From Pyrinomonadaceae bacterium (GTDB lineage: Bacteria > Acidobacteriota > Blastocatellia > Pyrinomonadales > Pyrinomonadaceae), in contig JAHCHG010000001.1 of NCBI GenBank assembly GCA_026129865.1, positions 620,001 to 684,000 of the forward strand: a stretch of 64,000 bases of DNA. Direction: 5' to 3'. Both the position numbers and the translations under genes were made by a program. Under the pieces are notes generated by a model that did no database searches, had not been told where the DNA came from, and was given only the letters and a program-made list of their open reading frames with translations. This document shows positions 9,901-18,464 of the stretch, in pieces. How positions within the stretch are numbered: position 1 is the first letter of the stretch; every line of letters begins with the position of its first letter.

Positions 9901-10017
9901 GCGGTATTCAGACCTTCGACGGGAATCTGGTACATGCTTCGTTCGACGCAAGGGTTTTCAGCACAGCAGTTCGGCATCTCGACCGACATTCCAACGCCGA
10001 ACGCATTTGTGCCTTAA
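6955..10017 (+). CDS. Exported delta-60 repeat / VCBS (FG-GAP) repeat protein 2
   Basis: 1020 residues. The start at 6955 is preferred over an upstream in-frame ATG because GGAG precedes it and a signal peptide begins there (FIKRIFTVTCLILITFSTG, cut near FARTAGA). Residues ~30-740 carry delta-60 units (VQPDGKILVAGSF and variants), residues ~748-1020 about six VCBS/FG-GAP units (FDYDGDGRADVSVFRPS first). The last ~273 codons are nearly identical to those of the next gene. It ends NAFVP like its two downstream paralogues. It is first of three genes spaced by only 26-27 bases, hence probably one operon closed by the terminator at 16112. Presumed surface or extracellular location; ligand unknown. 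Confidence 0.9.
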   Translation: MEFIKRIFTVTCLILITFSTGLFARTAGAVDPAFSPRLVDVDYVFYTGSIERTSVRKVAVQPDGKIVAAGLFNVVNDAMRDNIVRFNADGTLDPGFNPPALARFNGNQLLIITALARQSDGKILIGGNFTTTGAVRRTNLARLNADGSLDTSFNANQPGNSLGGTVVDIEISADGKITVGGDISVSAGGRKEVARLLPDGTIDNSFNPQMDTANSTGSLDTFVQADGKTLVSLRYSSGGSRIYRLNIDGSVDFSHMIDGGSRVVNRMIVQPNGKILVAGSFDMIDGFPIQEGILRLNADGSFDTTFNLGNSGAGGTISDVEFLSNGKILIGGSFGSYNDVSRQYLAVLNDDGSLDDSFSYTPGRVLGVYDLALQSDGKIVVGTYVDQSQGTFFPPIARLNTDATIDASIDPFMGSAGNVNKILVQPDGKILIAGFYNHIERLFRRNFARFNNDGTIDSSFSSSIFFPNPLSTLLNLALQPDAKIIATGGIPEGARLNPDGSHDARLRGSPPPGIAYVLPDGKILGLTDRTQRFSADCFLETEATRFNFGGAPVRAAVLPDGKIIVVGTFTEVNFSAARGRIARLNADTTFDPTWDTPGGGANNKINDILLQADGKLIIGGAFTTVNGNSNYKYLARLNADGTLDTSFNPVLNGEVISLKMQPDGKILFSGAMTTVNGISRNSVARVNSNGTQDASFDLGSGADGTVRTIDLQPDGKILIGGDFRRVNGVERLGVARLLNNTVQQTKLFDYDGDGRADVSVFRPSTSRWYEFLSGTATVVEKTFGVSGDIVSPADFDGDGKTDIAIYRPSTGDWWYLSSANNAQNQVHWGANGDIPRPSDFDGDGKADFVIFRPSENNWYRLGSTGQVSIVNFGLSGDKPLTGDFDGDGKSDVAMFRPSTGTWWYRSSVNNAQIATQFGISTDIPTPADFDGDGKTDIAVYRPSNGNWYIINSVNGTVSIVNFGLAEDKPVAADYDGDGKADIAVFRPSTGIWYMLRSTQGFSAQQFGISTDIPTPNAFVP
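9196..10017 (+). repeat. Duplicated VCBS-coding segment, copy 1
   Basis: About 820 bases encoding the C-terminal VCBS part of protein 2 are nearly identical to 12265-13086 in protein 3 (only scattered, mostly silent differences by eye), whereas the delta-60 parts of the two genes are clearly diverged and protein 4 is more distant throughout. This points to recent duplication or gene conversion limited to the C-terminal module. Confidence 0.85.
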
Positions 10018-10030
10018 AAATTTAATTAAT

Positions 10031-10115
10031 CCAAGGGGAAAGAAATGTTTCAAACAAAAAGAATTTCCATCATCGCACAATCAATCCTGCTCATTTTTGC
10101 GGCAGTCTTTTCGAT
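10031..10115 (+). repeat. Duplicated ribosome-site and signal-peptide segment, copy 1
   Basis: Begins CCAAGGGGAAAGAAATG and encodes the signal peptide; it recurs at 13099-13183 ahead of the next gene with only about three base changes. Together with the shared VCBS segment it shows that both ends of these genes are conserved while the middle diverges. Confidence 0.85.
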
Positions 10116-13086
10116 CAACGCCGCGGGCGAGGTCGATCCGACCTTTACCGGCAATGCATACGGCGAACTGACCAATCAGGGAAGCATTTATGCGATCACT
10201 CTCCAGCCGGACGGAAAGATCCTCATCGGCGGCAGGTTTACCGAGGTTCAGGGTTTTGGAGCACCGGGAATCGCGCGACTAAACGCTGACGGGACTGTTG
10301 ACAGAACATTCAACCCGCCGGAATTCCTGGCTCAGGACACGAATACAGGCGCACTCACGTTCGGCGGAGATATCTATACCATCGCCGTTCAACCGGACGG
10401 AAAGATCGTTGTCGGCGGAAATATCTTTATCGGAATATTCGGTCAGGCTGGCGTAAGAAAAGGAATCAGACGATTAAATGCTGACGGGTCGATCGACGAA
10501 ACATTTTTTGTCGAGTTGATGCATTTTGGAGCGGTGATTCACGACATCGAGCTCCAATCCGACGGTAAGATGATCCTCGGCGGTTTTTTCACTCTTGCTG
10601 GAAATACCGCGGTCAAAAATCTTGCACGTTTCAACTCCGACGGGACGAATGACACGTCTTTTGCCGCGAACACTTCAGCGGCACAGATCAAAGGTGTGGA
10701 AATTCTATCCGACGGAAAGATAGTTGCCGGAGGACATGATGGAACTACGCCCATCGTGCGCAGATATAATATTGACGGTTCGGCGGATACATCATTTTTA
10801 CATACCGACACGGGCGATGGGACTATTGAAGCGCTTGAAATGCAGGCGGACGGAAAGATTTTGGTTTCGGGAAATTACACGACATTGCGCGGTGTTTCTC
10901 AAGGTCGGGTTTCACGTTTGAATGCGGATGGATCGCTGGATCAAAATTTTAACGCAAGCGGCGCGGGCGCAAACGCGGTCGTTAACGATCTCGCCATCCG
11001 TTCAGACGGAAAGATCGTAATTGGCGGAAATTTTTCGAGCTATAACTCAACGCCGATGCAGAGAATAACACGGTTAAATACGGACGGTTCGCTAGATACC
11101 GGTTATTCGTCGTTTCCGGGAATTACGGATACGGCGGTAAATGATGTTGAACTGCTTCCGGACAACCGCATTCTCGCAGCGTTGACGACATCTGCGACTG
11201 TTGATCCGCTGCTTCGATTCAGCGCCGACGGCGTTTTCGATGCAGCCTTTATCGTCAAGGCAAGCCGCGGCGGATTAGTTAATAAAGTATTGCAGCAGCC
11301 GGACGGCAAGATTCTCGTAGCCGGTCAGTTTCTTTATGCAGGCGGCGCAGAACGGCGTTCACTCGCACGGTTTAACGCGGACGGTTCGCTCGATACGACC
11401 TTTGTGCCGTATTTTAATAACCAGTCGCCGCTGCCGTTGATCTATGGACTCGCACTTCAGTCGGACGGAAAGATTTTGGTCGGATCGTGGCACGGTTTTG
11501 TCTTACAAAGATTGAATTCTGACGGTTCGCAGGATACTTCGTTCAATACTCCGCTGACGTCAAGCAGTCAGGTTTACGACGTGGCGCTGCAGTCCGACGG
11601 AAAAATTCTGGTCGGCGGAAACCTTACTGTTCCCAATGCGCTTAAGTTTGCACGGTTAAACTCGGACGGATCGCGCGACACAGGTTTCAATCCGGCACAG
11701 CCGAATAACTATGTCAGCAAGATCCTGGTCCAACCGGACGGAAAGTTCATTGTCGCCGGATCTTTCACTACGATAACCGATATCGCATTCCGAAACGGAA
11801 TAGCTCGATTTAGTACGGACGGAGTGCTTGACAACGGATTCAACCCGCCGGGCGCGGGCGGGACATTGAACCCCGTAATAGATGTGGATATTCAGTCGGA
11901 TGGGCGAATACTTGCAGTGGGAAGAGGGCTGCGCCGCCTGCAGCCGGACGGAACGCTCGATCCGACACTGGATCTGGCGGCAAATTCGGATGTCACTGCG
12001 GTAAAAGTTCAGCCTGACGGAAAGATCTTGGTTGGAGGCAGTTTCAGCATTTTTAACGGCGTTCCGAAAAATGGAATCGCGAGACTCAAGACCAACGGCG
12101 GGTTCGACCATAGATTTACAGCCGTTGCCAATCGAAGCGTATTTGATATCACTCTTCAAACGGACGGAAAAATTTTGATCGGCGGAGCATTTACAAGTGT
12201 CAGTAACGTTGCCGCGGCAAGGGTTGCGCGTCTTTTGAACGTTGCCGTTCCTGATTCGATTCCTTTCGACTATGACGGCGATGGACGCGCTGATGTTTCC
12301 GTATTCCGTCCTTCGACCAATCGCTGGTATGAGTTTTTGAGCGGAACTTCGACCGTTATTGAAAAGACCTTCGGTGTTTCCGGCGATGTTGTTTCGCCCG
12401 CCGATTTCGACGGCGACGGCAAAACCGACATTGCTATTTATCGACCTTCGACGGGCGATTGGTGGTATTTGTCTTCGGCGAATAATTCGCAGAATCAGGT
12501 TCACTGGGGCGCGAACGGCGATATTCCCAGACCTTCGGATTTCGACGGCGACGGCAAAGCCGATTTCGTCATCTTCCGTCCGTCAGAGAACAACTGGTAT
12601 CGGCTCGGTTCGACCGGACAGGTTTCGATCGTCAATTTCGGTCTGTCGGGCGACAAACCTCTGACCGGAGATTTTGACGGCGACGGCAAATCGGATGTCG
12701 CCGTGTTCAGACCTTCGACCGGAACCTGGTGGTATCGTTCGTCTGTCAACAACGCGCAGATCGCGACGCAGTTCGGCGTTTCAACCGATATTCCGACACC
12801 GGCAGATTTTGACGGCGACGGAAAAACGGACATCGCGGTTTATCGACCTTCGAACGGAAACTGGTACATCATCAACAGCGTCAACGGCACGATCTCGATC
12901 GTCAATTTCGGATTAGCGGAAGACAAACCGGTGGCGGCAGACTACGACGGCGACGGCAAAGCAGATATTGCGGTATTCCGACCTTCGACGGGAACCTGGT
13001 ACATGCTTCGTTCGACACAAGGGTTTTCAGCACAGCAGTTCGGTATCTCGACCGACATTCCAACGCCGAACGCATTTGTGCCTTAA
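10045..13086 (+). CDS. Exported delta-60 repeat / VCBS (FG-GAP) repeat protein 3
   Basis: 1013 residues. The start is fixed by AGGGGAAAG six bases ahead and a signal peptide (ISIIAQSILLIFAAVFSINA, cut near AAG-E). Delta-60 units (LQPDGKILIGGRF and similar) fill residues ~25-735; about six VCBS/FG-GAP units with DFDGDGKTDIAIYRPS cores fill ~740-1013. The leader and signal peptide match the next gene almost base for base and the C-terminal module matches the previous gene. Gaps to neighbours are 27 and 26 bases. It is probably exported and surface-exposed; the Asp-rich loops resemble calcium sites, but no partner can be named. Confidence 0.9.
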   Translation: MFQTKRISIIAQSILLIFAAVFSINAAGEVDPTFTGNAYGELTNQGSIYAITLQPDGKILIGGRFTEVQGFGAPGIARLNADGTVDRTFNPPEFLAQDTNTGALTFGGDIYTIAVQPDGKIVVGGNIFIGIFGQAGVRKGIRRLNADGSIDETFFVELMHFGAVIHDIELQSDGKMILGGFFTLAGNTAVKNLARFNSDGTNDTSFAANTSAAQIKGVEILSDGKIVAGGHDGTTPIVRRYNIDGSADTSFLHTDTGDGTIEALEMQADGKILVSGNYTTLRGVSQGRVSRLNADGSLDQNFNASGAGANAVVNDLAIRSDGKIVIGGNFSSYNSTPMQRITRLNTDGSLDTGYSSFPGITDTAVNDVELLPDNRILAALTTSATVDPLLRFSADGVFDAAFIVKASRGGLVNKVLQQPDGKILVAGQFLYAGGAERRSLARFNADGSLDTTFVPYFNNQSPLPLIYGLALQSDGKILVGSWHGFVLQRLNSDGSQDTSFNTPLTSSSQVYDVALQSDGKILVGGNLTVPNALKFARLNSDGSRDTGFNPAQPNNYVSKILVQPDGKFIVAGSFTTITDIAFRNGIARFSTDGVLDNGFNPPGAGGTLNPVIDVDIQSDGRILAVGRGLRRLQPDGTLDPTLDLAANSDVTAVKVQPDGKILVGGSFSIFNGVPKNGIARLKTNGGFDHRFTAVANRSVFDITLQTDGKILIGGAFTSVSNVAAARVARLLNVAVPDSIPFDYDGDGRADVSVFRPSTNRWYEFLSGTSTVIEKTFGVSGDVVSPADFDGDGKTDIAIYRPSTGDWWYLSSANNSQNQVHWGANGDIPRPSDFDGDGKADFVIFRPSENNWYRLGSTGQVSIVNFGLSGDKPLTGDFDGDGKSDVAVFRPSTGTWWYRSSVNNAQIATQFGVSTDIPTPADFDGDGKTDIAVYRPSNGNWYIINSVNGTISIVNFGLAEDKPVAADYDGDGKADIAVFRPSTGTWYMLRSTQGFSAQQFGISTDIPTPNAFVP
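12265..13086 (+). repeat. Duplicated VCBS-coding segment, copy 2
   Basis: Counterpart of 9196-10017, offset by 3069 bases. The near identity ends close to the common stop codon. Confidence 0.85.
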
Positions 13087-13098
13087 AATTTAAATTAT

Positions 13099-13183
13099 CC
13101 AAGGGGAAAGAAATGTTTCAAACAAAAAGAATTTCCATCATCGCACAATCAATCCTGCTCATTTTTGCGGCAGCCTTTTCGAT
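13099..13183 (+). repeat. Duplicated ribosome-site and signal-peptide segment, copy 2
   Basis: Counterpart of 10031-10115, offset by 3068 bases; identity fades after the AAGEVD codons at the mature N-terminus. Confidence 0.85.
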
Positions 13184-16109
13184 CAGCGCCGCGGGCGAAG
13201 TGGACACGAGTTTTCAGGCGAATCTGAACGGAGTACCATCAGGAACGATAAACAAGATCGTAGTCCAGCCGGACGGAAAGACACTCGCAGGCGGAAACTT
13301 TCGCATCGTCGCCAATTTGCCGCGCGTTAGCTTGTTTCGAATGAATGTCGACGGCACTCTCGATGCAGGATTTCAGCCGCCTCAATTCTATATTTCTTCC
13401 GGTATCGGCGGAATTATCAACTCGATCGCGCTGCAACCGGACGGCAAGATTCTTGTCGGCGGAAATTTTCTGGGCGCGAACAATGTAGCGCGACCCGGAC
13501 TTATGCGTCTGAACGTTGACGGTTCGATGGACACTACATTTGACGCACAGATAAACAGCGGCGGAACTGTTGTGGACATCCATGTTCTTTCGGACGGTCG
13601 AATTGCGATCGGTGGCAGTTTCACGATCAACAACGCAGTAGCAAATCGAATTGGAATTGCGATGCTTAATTCTAACGGAACTCTCGACCCGACAATTTAC
13701 CAAAACATAGTCTCGGTTACAAAGATATTACCGCTGCCGGACGGCAGACTCATTGCCGGAAACCAAAACTCTGTCCGCAGATTCAATATCGACGGGGCGT
13801 TCGATCCCGGTTTCGCTGCGATCAACACCAGTTCGACGGTTTTGGACCTGCAGCTGCTTTCGAGCGGAAAGATACTCATTGCCGGAAATTTCAACATGGT
13901 CAACGGATTTAGTCTTCGCGGGCTTTTTCGTATAAATCCCGACGGCACGGTCGATACGACATATAATCAGGGCGGTTCTGACCCGAATCCGAGCATTAAC
14001 GGAATAACCCCTGCGCCGAATGGAAAATTCTTTATTTTTGGTCCGTTTTCCGGTTATAACGGCGTAGGTTCTCCTCGAGTCGCTCTTATCGATGAAAACG
14101 GAGTTCGCGACAATTCCTACAATTTTTCAGGTTCTATTGTCCCCTTGGATCTAGCCGTATTGCCGGACGGAAAAGTGTTCTTGGGCGGTACCGGGTTTGG
14201 CGGAAGCAATCCGCAAAACGCGATTTTACGAACAAATGCGGACGGTTCGCTGGATAACTCATTTAGCCTTTTGATCGGAACAAGTCCGGGAACCGGTTAC
14301 ACAGTTTTGGTTCAGCCGGACGGCAAGGTACTTGTCGGCGGAACGTTTCCGTATGCGAACGGCGTGTTCCGCCCTGCGCTCGTCCGGTTTAATGCGGACG
14401 GTTCTTACGATCACGGGTTCGCACCGCCGAATTTCGGCACGTCGGTCGGAATCTATCATCTGGCATTGCAGCCGGACGGAAAGATCATCGTTCCTATCTG
14501 GAATGGTAGCAGCGGAGTGACTTATCGCTTGAATCCTAACGGTTCGACCGATGTTACGATCTCGAGCCCGTTTGCCCACGATGCCGAGGTTCTTCCGAAC
14601 GGGCAGTTTCTCGTCGCCCACGGTGACCGTGTCAGGCGTTATAATCCCAATACAAACGGCTCGTTTGACCCGACATTTACATCTCTTACCACCAATGGTT
14701 CGGACGAGATATATGACATTGCGGTTCAGCCGGACGGAAAGATCGTCGTTGTAGGTACTTTTACAAGTTTCGGCGGTCAGACGCGCGGTCGAATGGCGCG
14801 GTTAAATGCTGACGGAACGCTGGATTCTACGTTCAATCCGCCGGGCGGTTCCAATGCTAATATTCACACCGTTCTGGTACAATCCGACGGCAAAATTTTG
14901 ATCGGCGGTGCTTTTACCGGCATCAATTTCGACAGCACAAAAAAATATCTTGCTCGTTTGAATCCCGACGGTTCGCTCGATGCAAGTTTCTCGCCGGTCC
15001 TAAATTCGCCGGTGCTCGGTCTAAAAATTCAGCCGAATGGCAAGATCCTGATCGGCGGCGCGATGAGTACGCTAAACGGTGCGCTTCGTCCCGGGATCGG
15101 TCGGATCAATCAAGACGGCAGCCTCGACGCAAGCTTTGACGCGGGTTCGGGAACGAACAGCACCGTTTGGAGCGTCGATCTTCAGGGCGACAAGATCATC
15201 TATGTCGGACAATTCTCCGCGACGAACGGAATTACTACGCTAGGAATCGGAAGACTCCTGAACGCAGCGGCGCCGCAAACGAAACTATTCGATTACGACG
15301 GTGACGGGCGGGCGGATGTTTCCGTCTTCAGACCTTCGGAAAACCGCTGGTATATTTTCCGGAGTTCCGATTCCGTTGTTTTGGAGAAAGTTTTTGCGGT
15401 TGCCAACGACATACCGGCGCCTGCCGATTTCGATGGCGACGGCAAGACCGATATCGGTATCTTTCGACCTTCGACCGGAGATTGGTGGTATCTGTCTTCG
15501 ATAAACAATGCCCAGGTTCAGACGCATTGGGGCGCAAGCGGCGACGTTCCGCGACCTTCGGATTTTGACGGCGATGGAAAGGCGGATTTCGTTATTTTCA
15601 GACCGTCGGAAAACAACTGGTACCGGCTCGGTTCAAGCGGACAGGTTTCGATCGTCAATTTCGGATCTTCGGGCGACAAGCCTGTTATCGGAGATTTCGA
15701 TGGCGACGGCAAAGCTGACCCTGCGGTCTATCGTCCATCGACCGGAACATGGTGGTATCGATCTTCGATCAACAACGCTCAGATCGCGACGAACTTCGGC
15801 ATATCGACCGATATTCCGGCACCCGCAGATTTTGACGGCGACGGAAAGACCGATCTCGCCGTTTATCGACCTTCGAACGGCGTTTGGTACATCTTAAACA
15901 GTTCGAATGGTCAGGCGACGGTTTCGGCATTCGGTCTTAACGGCGACAAACCCGTTCCGGCAGATTACGACGGCGACGGAAAAGCCGATGTCGCCGTGTT
16001 CAGACCGTCAAACGGTGTTTGGTATCTGCTTCGTTCAACTCAAGGATTCTTTGCACAGCAGTTTGGAATTTCGACAGATATTCCGACGGAAAACGCTTTC
16101 GTGCCATAA
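13113..16109 (+). CDS. Exported delta-60 repeat / VCBS (FG-GAP) repeat protein 4
   Basis: 998 residues, last of the tandem family. Same AGGGGAAAG ribosome site and same signal peptide as protein 3 (MFQTKRISIIAQSILLIFAA), then delta-60 units to about residue 715 and VCBS/FG-GAP units from about residue 724 (FDYDGDGRADVSVFRPS) to the NAFVP end. Its VCBS module keeps the pattern but has many base differences from those of proteins 2 and 3, so it escaped the recent homogenisation. The gene ends three bases before a perfect 13-bp terminator stem. Role unknown; presumably an extracellular repeat protein. Confidence 0.9.
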   Translation: MFQTKRISIIAQSILLIFAAAFSISAAGEVDTSFQANLNGVPSGTINKIVVQPDGKTLAGGNFRIVANLPRVSLFRMNVDGTLDAGFQPPQFYISSGIGGIINSIALQPDGKILVGGNFLGANNVARPGLMRLNVDGSMDTTFDAQINSGGTVVDIHVLSDGRIAIGGSFTINNAVANRIGIAMLNSNGTLDPTIYQNIVSVTKILPLPDGRLIAGNQNSVRRFNIDGAFDPGFAAINTSSTVLDLQLLSSGKILIAGNFNMVNGFSLRGLFRINPDGTVDTTYNQGGSDPNPSINGITPAPNGKFFIFGPFSGYNGVGSPRVALIDENGVRDNSYNFSGSIVPLDLAVLPDGKVFLGGTGFGGSNPQNAILRTNADGSLDNSFSLLIGTSPGTGYTVLVQPDGKVLVGGTFPYANGVFRPALVRFNADGSYDHGFAPPNFGTSVGIYHLALQPDGKIIVPIWNGSSGVTYRLNPNGSTDVTISSPFAHDAEVLPNGQFLVAHGDRVRRYNPNTNGSFDPTFTSLTTNGSDEIYDIAVQPDGKIVVVGTFTSFGGQTRGRMARLNADGTLDSTFNPPGGSNANIHTVLVQSDGKILIGGAFTGINFDSTKKYLARLNPDGSLDASFSPVLNSPVLGLKIQPNGKILIGGAMSTLNGALRPGIGRINQDGSLDASFDAGSGTNSTVWSVDLQGDKIIYVGQFSATNGITTLGIGRLLNAAAPQTKLFDYDGDGRADVSVFRPSENRWYIFRSSDSVVLEKVFAVANDIPAPADFDGDGKTDIGIFRPSTGDWWYLSSINNAQVQTHWGASGDVPRPSDFDGDGKADFVIFRPSENNWYRLGSSGQVSIVNFGSSGDKPVIGDFDGDGKADPAVYRPSTGTWWYRSSINNAQIATNFGISTDIPAPADFDGDGKTDLAVYRPSNGVWYILNSSNGQATVSAFGLNGDKPVPADYDGDGKADVAVFRPSNGVWYLLRSTQGFFAQQFGISTDIPTENAFVP

Positions 16110-16111
16110 AT

Positions 16112-16152
16112 AAAAGAGGCTCGCGGTACTGGTTACAGCGAGCCTCTTTTTT
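16112..16152. terminator. Bidirectional Rho-independent terminator
   Basis: A perfect 13-bp stem, AAAAGAGGCTCGC (16112-16124) with GCGAGCCTCTTTT (16138-16150), and a 13-base loop. The A-run on one side and T-run on the other let it serve both the plus-strand repeat-protein operon and the minus-strand gene that ends at 16161. Confidence 0.93.
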
Positions 16153-16160
16153 GTTTTGGT

Positions 16161-17093
16161 TTAATTTAGCGTTTCGAAATCGAGGCTCAGTTTTTTAGCA
16201 CGACCTTTCTTTGATAAAGTAATATCTAGTTTTCCAGTATTTGCCTGCTGTTCGGATTGAAACGCGACCTCATAACGGTTCCGCAGCATCGCTGAAACGG
16301 AGCTAATTCCCTCTTCTAAAAACTTCTCCTTTGTTATTAGAATCGATCCGCCTTTGCTTGCACTGGAAATCTTATTGATAAAATCGACCGCCTTTTGCTT
16401 CGGGCTTTTTCCTACGAGCCCGCTCTCACGTTCAAATTCATAGATATTTCCGATGAAATACACCGGAACATCCGATGTTTTCAATAGTGCTACAAGTTCA
16501 TTTTCCGACCTCAAACTGTCCCGGTCTTCTCCATCGGAAACAATGACTACTGCGCGACGGTAACCGTCGTCCTCGCTTTTTTGACCGGCAACGATTTGAA
16601 CGCTTTTATAAATTGCATCCACGAGCGCAGTTTTTCCACCCTCGACACCGAAAAGATCGATTTTTTCGTGAAGATAGTCTTTCTCAGACGAAAACCGCTC
16701 CGTAATTCGTATTTTTTCAGTGGATACAAAAAGCATTAAGGCAGTAATATCCCCGACCTCATTCTTGTTTACAAGCGATTTTGCCGCGCTTTTTATCCGA
16801 TCGTATTGCATCCGCATGCTTCCCGAGCTGTCTATCGAAACAATGTACGCGAGTGGTTCAGGTATGCGCCGCAGTGTGAACGACGGCAAAGGTCTTCCAT
16901 CTACACGAACTTCAAGGTCGTCGGTACTAATATCTTCAACTGGAATTCCATTTTCGTCTTTCACTGTGATTCGGACTTGCTTTTTAATTGAGAGGTCTTG
17001 CCCGTGCGATACCCCGGCGGCGATAAAAAATAATGAAAATAATGCGCCGTAAATAGTGAGTTTACACCTAAAGAAACTGGTTCCTGCTTTCAT
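16161..17093 (-). CDS. Exported von Willebrand factor A domain protein (Acidobacteria VWFA type)
   Basis: 310 residues. An N-terminal hydrophobic segment (LTIYGALFSLFFIAAGVSHG) acts as signal peptide or anchor. A short beta-rich region follows with 'VRITVKDENGIPVEDIS', then a VWA domain with an intact metal-binding (MIDAS) start DSSGSM at about residue 93 and a later VSDGEDRDS. This matches the VWFA-related family common in Acidobacteria (recalled as TIGR03436). Likely a periplasmic or surface adhesion/assembly protein; no substrate is known. It lies 3 bases downstream of dapD and is probably co-transcribed, although no functional link to lysine synthesis is obvious. Confidence 0.85.
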   Translation of the reverse strand: MKAGTSFFRCKLTIYGALFSLFFIAAGVSHGQDLSIKKQVRITVKDENGIPVEDISTDDLEVRVDGRPLPSFTLRRIPEPLAYIVSIDSSGSMRMQYDRIKSAAKSLVNKNEVGDITALMLFVSTEKIRITERFSSEKDYLHEKIDLFGVEGGKTALVDAIYKSVQIVAGQKSEDDGYRRAVVIVSDGEDRDSLRSENELVALLKTSDVPVYFIGNIYEFERESGLVGKSPKQKAVDFINKISSASKGGSILITKEKFLEEGISSVSAMLRNRYEVAFQSEQQANTGKLDITLSKKGRAKKLSLDFETLN

Positions 17094-17096
17094 TTT

Positions 17097-17927
17097 TTAC
17101 CTCAAATAATCTTCCAACTTCGTCGCCGCGTCGGTTCGTTCGTCCCGATACTTTACGATGATCGGGGCATAGATCGATAAACCGTTTTCCTTTCCGAAGC
17201 CTGATGTGATCGCGCGCGAGCCCTGAACGACAACTGCATGCGAAGGAATTTCAAGCGGTTTTCCATTCTGAGCCTTGAAAACAACTTCGTTCGCAAGATC
17301 GAACACCGGCGTTGAACGCGTCAAAATAACGCCGGAAGCAATGACGCATTTTTCGCGAACGATGACGCCTTCATAAATTCCCGTGTTTCCGCCAATCAAA
17401 CAATCGTCTTCGATTACGACCGGATTTGCATTCACCGGTTCAAGCACACCGCCGATCTGCGCGGCAGCGGAGATGTGAACACGCTTACCGATCTGAGCGC
17501 AGCTGCCGACGAGCGCATGGCTGTCGATCATTGTTCCCTCGTCAACATATGCGCCGACATTTACATACATCGGCGGCATACAAACGACGCCGGGCGCGAT
17601 GTAGCTGCCGTCGCGGATCGTCGAACCGCCCGGAACGATACGAATTCGATCTTCCAAACTCATCGGACGAAGCGGGTACGTGTCTTTATCAAAAAATTGA
17701 AATTGATCGCCCTCGCTGCTCACTTCGATCATGGCGCCCATTTTAAAACCGAGCAAAATGCCCTGTTTTACCCAAGCATTTGCTTTCCAATTTCCCGCGG
17801 AATCCTTTTCGGCGGCTCTAATTTCGCCTTTTCGCAAAAGTTCCTTGAACTCTTCGAACGCCTTTCGGTCATCCGCCGTAAATTCCGTCTGTTCAGCCAG
17901 CGCTTTGATCCGTTCCTCTAAGTTCAT
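17097..17927 (-). CDS. dapD: 2,3,4,5-tetrahydropyridine-2,6-dicarboxylate N-succinyltransferase
   Basis: Succinyl-CoA-dependent acylation of tetrahydrodipicolinate in the succinylase branch of diaminopimelate/lysine synthesis. 276 residues, close to the 274 of the E. coli enzyme. The centre is a left-handed beta-helix hexapeptide region ([20 protein letters not shown], then [20 protein letters not shown] and [14 protein letters not shown]) preceded by a helical N-domain. Gaps of 3 bases on both sides place it in one minus-strand transcript with a lipoprotein and the VWFA gene; dapA and dapB are nearby. dapC, dapE and lysA are not in the window. Confidence 0.96.
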   Translation of the reverse strand: MNLEERIKALAEQTEFTADDRKAFEEFKELLRKGEIRAAEKDSAGNWKANAWVKQGILLGFKMGAMIEVSSEGDQFQFFDKDTYPLRPMSLEDRIRIVPGGSTIRDGSYIAPGVVCMPPMYVNVGAYVDEGTMIDSHALVGSCAQIGKRVHISAAAQIGGVLEPVNANPVVIEDDCLIGGNTGIYEGVIVREKCVIASGVILTRSTPVFDLANEVVFKAQNGKPLEIPSHAVVVQGSRAITSGFGKENGLSIYAPIIVKYRDERTDAATKLEDYLR

Positions 17928-17930
17928 AAT

Positions 17931-18374
17931 TTATTTGTAATAAATGACGTAATTTCCATTTTCCTCTTTGGTAAAAGATCTTATGACGTCTTTTTCCTGA
18001 TAAAGCCTGTTTCCTTTGCTGCCGACGAAGCTGATCAGGTTGATCGGAAACTCTTCGGTTTTTTTCGGGTCAAAATTATCTTCCGTAACAATTAGAAGCG
18101 CCTGATTCGGGTCGATCTTTACGCTGACCATTCTGGTATCGCCGTCAACGTCGAAAAATTTGGAAGGAATCTCGCGCCATTTCTTTCCCGGATCGTCAAT
18201 TTTATCAGACGGCGCAACCCGGGGTTTGTAAATGATCCGCGCCTTATCGTAATAGCTGTATTGAACGATCAAATCCGAGTCGGTTTGATTCGCGATAATG
18301 AATTCCTGACGGGTCTGTGAACAGCCTGAAAAAAGTAAAACGACGGTAAAAAGCGATAAAAGATAGAATTTCAT
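17931..18374 (-). CDS. Small lipoprotein of unknown function
   Basis: 147 residues. A signal sequence ends in the lipobox LLFSGC (Cys about residue 18), so the mature protein is probably lipid-anchored. The rest has alternating strands (FIIANQTDSDLIVQYSYYD, then VSVKIDPNQALLIVTED) and could form a small beta domain. A GAGGAAAAA ribosome site precedes the ATG. It stands 3 bases before dapD. No family recognised. Confidence 0.75.
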   Translation of the reverse strand: MKFYLLSLFTVVLLFSGCSQTRQEFIIANQTDSDLIVQYSYYDKARIIYKPRVAPSDKIDDPGKKWREIPSKFFDVDGDTRMVSVKIDPNQALLIVTEDNFDPKKTEEFPINLISFVGSKGNRLYQEKDVIRSFTKEENGNYVIYYK

Positions 18375-18464
18375 TAGTTTTTCCTCGATTCAAAAAAGCC
18401 GACCGCAGATTACGGTCTACATTCTACCTTTCGTCAATTTACCTCCTAAACTTAAATAACACGG

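Noticed and set aside
4155..15897. Many shadow frames in the repeat-protein genes
   Set aside because: Arg/Ser-rich products in other frames of highly repetitive coding DNA; artefacts of the repeat period.
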